A stretch of DNA of 64,000 nucleotides. Source: Burkholderiaceae bacterium (GTDB lineage: Bacteria; Pseudomonadota; Gammaproteobacteria; Burkholderiales; Burkholderiaceae_E). The number at the start of each line of letters is the position of its first letter. The stretch's first letter is position 1. The stretch lies in assembly GCA_021463505.1 (NCBI GenBank), contig JAJTYR010000004.1, forward strand, positions 38,547 through 102,546. The letters are read 5' to 3'. Positions 61,072 through 64,000 of this stretch are shown one piece after another. The notes under the pieces were generated by a model. That model ran no database searches. It was given only the letters and a program-made list of their open reading frames with translations, and was not told where the DNA came from. Position numbers and translations under genes: made by a program.

Positions 61072-62154
61072 TCAGATCTTGAGTGAAGCCATGGTCTGCG
61101 TGAATTGCAGCTCGGACACGCGGTTCCAGAGAATCTGGTCGCGCTGGAAGGCTCGCAGGTCGTCGAAGACCTTCTTGAATTCCGGCGACTTGGCGCTGTG
61201 CTCCGCGTACACTTCCTGCGCCGCCTTGAAGCCGGCTTCGACGACGCTCTTGGGAAACGGCAGGAACTTGATGCCGCTGGCGACGATGCGCTTCAGCGCA
61301 GGCGGGTTCAGCGCAAGGTACTTGGTCGTGCCGTCGTTGTAGGCCACGGCCGCGGCCGCCCGCACGATCGCCTGGTTTTCGGGCGACAGCTTGGCAAACG
61401 CCTTCTTGTTGACGAAGAAATCGAGGTCCGCGCCGCCTTCCCACCAGGCGTTGTAGTAGTAGAACTTGGTAACCTTGTTGTAGCCGAGCTTCTCGTCGTC
61501 GTACGGGCCGACGAATTCGGCCGCATCGAGCGTGCCTTTTTCCAGCGCCTGGTACACCTCGCCACCGGGCATGTTCTGCGCGACCACCCCCAGCTTGGCC
61601 ATCGATTCACCGAACACGCCGCCACCCAGGCGCATCTTCAGGCCCTTGAGGTCGGCCGGCGACTTGATTTCCTTGCGGTACCAACCGCCCATCTGCGTGC
61701 CGGTGTTCAGCGCGCCCAGGGTGAAGAAGTTGTACCTGGAAAACACCTCGTCGAGCAGCTTGCGCCCGTTGCCCTGCTCCTTCCACGCCAGGCTCTGGCT
61801 GGCGGTCAGGCCGAACGGCACTGCGCAGCTGAACGCAAAGACCGGATCCTTGCCGGTGTAGTAGTAGGCCGCCGTTTCACCCATCTCGATCGTGTCGTTG
61901 GCCAGCGCATCGACGATGCCGAAAGGCGGAATCAGCTCGCCGGCCGCGTGCACCGACACTTCGAACTTGCCGCCCGAAAGCGCCTTGACGGTCTCCGAAA
62001 ATTTCACTGCGCAGCCGTGCAGGGTTTCGAGCGCTTTCGGGAAGCTCGTGGCAAGGCGCCAGCGCACCGCCTCCTGCGCGTGCACCGCCGGCGCCACGCC
62101 TGCGGCCAGGATGCCGGCCATTCCGGCATTCTTGATCAAGGAACGTCGATCCAT
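61072..62154 (-). CDS. dctP: TRAP transporter solute-binding protein (DctP), twin-arginine signal
   Basis: This 360-residue periplasmic receptor starts at ATG 62154 after GGAG. The signal MDRRSLIKNAGMAGILAAGV has an RRSLIK twin-arginine motif, so export may be through Tat; cleavage is near VHAQE. The mature protein shows DctP features: RLATSFPKALETLHGCAVKF and YRKEIKSPADLKGLKMRLGG (about residues 150-169), with GGEVYQALEKGTLDAAEFVG about 30 residues later. Tat-exported DctP proteins are common in the mannitol/chloroaromatic subgroup. It lies convergent to dctQM instead of beside it on the same strand, so its expression is set separately. Confidence 0.93.
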   Translation of the reverse strand: MDRRSLIKNAGMAGILAAGVAPAVHAQEAVRWRLATSFPKALETLHGCAVKFSETVKALSGGKFEVSVHAAGELIPPFGIVDALANDTIEMGETAAYYYTGKDPVFAFSCAVPFGLTASQSLAWKEQGNGRKLLDEVFSRYNFFTLGALNTGTQMGGWYRKEIKSPADLKGLKMRLGGGVFGESMAKLGVVAQNMPGGEVYQALEKGTLDAAEFVGPYDDEKLGYNKVTKFYYYNAWWEGGADLDFFVNKKAFAKLSPENQAIVRAAAAVAYNDGTTKYLALNPPALKRIVASGIKFLPFPKSVVEAGFKAAQEVYAEHSAKSPEFKKVFDDLRAFQRDQILWNRVSELQFTQTMASLKI

Positions 62155-62322
62155 CGTTTGGTGCTCCAGTTTCGTTGATGAAGGGCCACCAACGCACGGC
62201 CCCGGGATAACCCCAACCATGCCCAGCCAGCGGGACATGCGGGAAGTGTAAACGCGTTCAAGGCGCGCAGGTACGACAGTGGCCGGATCGACGGCTGCGA
62301 CTGCGCACGCGGGTACCTCCGG

Positions 62323-63999
62323 TCATCGCCTGCGTTTGGGAAGGAGGTCGGTGCAGGTGCCCTCGAAGAGCTCGGCGGCCTGGCCGATCGATTCGCCGAG
62401 CGTCGGGTGCGGATGGACCGTGCGGCCGACGTCGGTCGCATCGGCGCCCATCTCGATCGCCAGCGCAATCTCGCCGATCATGTCGCCCGCGTGCGTGCCG
62501 ACGATCGCCCCCCCCACGATCCGGTGTGTCTGCTCGTCGAACAGCAGCTTCGTGAAGCCTTCATCGCGCCCGTTGGCGATCGCGCGCGCCGACGCCGACC
62601 ACGGGAACACCGCCTTGCCGACCGCCAGCCCCTGCGCACGCGCCTCGTCCTCGGTCAGGCCCGCCCAGGCGATTTCCGGATCGGTGTATGCGACCGACGG
62701 GATCACGCGCGCGTCGAAGAAGCTCTTCTGTCCGGCCGCCGCTTCGGCGGCCACGTGGCCCTCGTGCACCGCCTTGTGCGCCAGCATCGGCTGGCCGACG
62801 ATGTCGCCGATCGCGAACACGTGCGCGAGGTTGGTGCGCATCTGCCGGTCGACGGCGACGAACCCGCGCTCGTCCACCGCGATGCCGGCGCGCTCGGCAT
62901 CGATCTTGCGGCCGTTGGGCGCACGGCCGACCGCACTCAGCACGAAATCGTAGAGCTGCGGCTCGGCGGGCGCGCCCTCGCCTTCGAACCAGACGCGGAT
63001 GCCTTCGGTCACGGCCTCGGCGCGCACCGTCTTCGTGCGCAACATCACGTGGTCGAAGCGCTTCTCGTTGTGCCGTTGCCAGACCTTCACCAGGTCACGA
63101 TCGGCGCCGGTCATCAGCCCGTCGAGCATTTCGACCACGTCGATGCGCGCCCCCAGCGTCGAGTAGACGGTGGCCATCTCCAGGCCGATGATGCCGCCGC
63201 CGATCACCAGCATCCGCTTTGGTAGCGCCGGCAGTTCCAGCGCCCCGGTGGAATCGACGATGCGCGGATCCTCGGGCAGGAACGGCAGCCGCACCGGCAT
63301 CGAGCCCGCGGCGACGATCGCCTGCTCGAAGCGCACGACCTGCTTCTCGCCGGTCTTGTCCTGCCCGGCGCCGGTGGTCAACTCGACCTCGACGTGATGC
63401 GCATCGAGGAAGTGGCCATAGCCGCGCACCACCCGCACCTTGCGTGACTTCGCCATCCCCGTGAGCCCGCCGGTGAGCCTGCCCACCACCGCCGCCTTGT
63501 GGGCGCGCAGTCGCTCGAGGTCGATGCGCGGCGCGTCGAATTCGACTCCGGCGCGCGCGACGTGGCGCGCCTCGTCGATCACCGCGACGACGTGCAGGAG
63601 CGCCTTCGACGCAATGCAGCCCACGTTCAGGCACACGCCACCCAGCGTGGCATAGCGCTCGACCAGCACCGTATCCAGGCCGAGGTCGGCAGCGCGGAAC
63701 GCGGCCGAGTAGCCGCCGGGGCCGCCTCCGAGCACCAGCATCCGGCATTCGACGTCGGCCTTCGGCCCGGCGGTGGCGGCCGCGGCCGGCGCCACGCGCA
63801 CCGACGCTGCGGGTGCGGCGGCTGCGCTCGGCGCCGCCGCTGCGACCGGTGCGACCGCAGTCGGCGCGGCCGCCACGGTCTGCCCGACATCGGCGTCGAG
63901 TTCGAGCACCGTCGAGCCCCGCGACACCCTGTCGCCGAGCTTCACCTTCAGCGCCTTGACCACCCCCGCCGACGAGGACGGAATCTCCATCGACGCCTT
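62323..63999 (-). CDS. lpdA: Dihydrolipoyl dehydrogenase with N-terminal lipoyl domain (5' end outside window)
   Basis: This is the E3 subunit of a 2-oxoacid dehydrogenase complex, open at the window edge. The first complete visible codon is the lysine of KASMEIPSS, the lipoylation site, so about half of the lipoyl domain is missing. A long Ala/Pro/Val linker (about residues 40-75 from the visible Met) leads to the flavoprotein: GGGPGGYSAAFRAADLGLD, the redox disulfide GGVCLNVGCIASK, and the NAD site GGGIIGLEMATVYSTLG. The catalytic His-Glu region is HPHPTLGE. Lipoyl-E3 fusions of this kind occur in betaproteobacterial pyruvate dehydrogenase operons, with aceE and aceF expected upstream. Confidence 0.95.
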   Translation of the reverse strand, partial: KASMEIPSSSAGVVKALKVKLGDRVSRGSTVLELDADVGQTVAAAPTAVAPVAAAAPSAAAAPAASVRVAPAAAATAGPKADVECRMLVLGGGPGGYSAAFRAADLGLDTVLVERYATLGGVCLNVGCIASKALLHVVAVIDEARHVARAGVEFDAPRIDLERLRAHKAAVVGRLTGGLTGMAKSRKVRVVRGYGHFLDAHHVEVELTTGAGQDKTGEKQVVRFEQAIVAAGSMPVRLPFLPEDPRIVDSTGALELPALPKRMLVIGGGIIGLEMATVYSTLGARIDVVEMLDGLMTGADRDLVKVWQRHNEKRFDHVMLRTKTVRAEAVTEGIRVWFEGEGAPAEPQLYDFVLSAVGRAPNGRKIDAERAGIAVDERGFVAVDRQMRTNLAHVFAIGDIVGQPMLAHKAVHEGHVAAEAAAGQKSFFDARVIPSVAYTDPEIAWAGLTEDEARAQGLAVGKAVFPWSASARAIANGRDEGFTKLLFDEQTHRIVGGAIVGTHAGDMIGEIALAIEMGADATDVGRTVHPHPTLGESIGQAAELFEGTCTDLLPKRRR

Positions 64000-64000
64000 G

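Noticed and set aside
62245..62262. TACACT and an AACGCGTT palindrome before dctP
   Set aside because: The -10-like box lacks a -35, and the palindrome is only 8 bp, so a LacI-type operator call is not supported.

Overview
The window is chromosomal DNA of a very GC-rich betaproteobacterium, most likely in or near the Burkholderiales. The evidence is protein resemblance plus several gene orders typical of that class: thrS-infC-rpmI-rplT-pheS-pheT-ihfA-merR; argH divergent from a LytTR two-component pair that runs into hemC-hemD-hemX-hemY; nadE-glnB; and ftsK-lolA-(...)-rarA-serS. No phage, insertion sequence, CRISPR array or rRNA is visible. Genes are densely packed and many are translationally coupled.

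Layout. 1-2.4 kb: the 3' end of a MoaF-like gene, a SnoaL-like protein and an amidase. 2.5-12 kb: tRNA-Pro, a CrtI/RetSat-type FAD oxidoreductase on the opposite strand, then the translation operon (minus strand, thrS to merR) and tRNA-Val. 12-15 kb: a divergent iron-type ABC permease and ATPase with no binding protein. 15-20 kb: a complete branched-chain/aromatic-type (Liv) ABC importer behind a long leader. 20-26 kb: a DUF1631 protein, a hotdog thioesterase, tRNA-Ser, serS and rarA. 26-35 kb: an MFS carrier and a DSD1-type PLP enzyme placed between lolA and rarA, then lolA, ftsK, a CRP-like regulator with an apparent operator in front of it, trxB, an Smr protein, a MocA-like nucleotidyltransferase, glnB and nadE. 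37-44 kb: a GNAT-fold protein and a tripartite RND efflux operon whose first reading frame is an internally deleted inorganic pyrophosphatase. 44-53 kb: an aldehyde dehydrogenase, the hem genes, the AlgZR-like pair and argH. 53-62 kb: two different TRAP importers (a TAXI type with fused DctQM, and a DctPQM type) on either side of a CorC/HlyC protein. 62-64 kb: a lipoyl-domain dihydrolipoyl dehydrogenase cut by the window edge.

How it fits together: most of the window is housekeeping (translation, chromosome segregation, heme, arginine, NAD and nitrogen signalling). Into this are set transport modules (ABC, TRAP, RND, MFS) that suggest uptake and export of organic acids and aromatic-like compounds. 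I found no clearly new multi-gene system. The most unusual items are the pyrophosphatase remnant, the oxidoreductase with a lost stop codon at a G7 run, the self-facing CRP-type site, and a 15-bp perfect inverted repeat in the aldehyde dehydrogenase leader.
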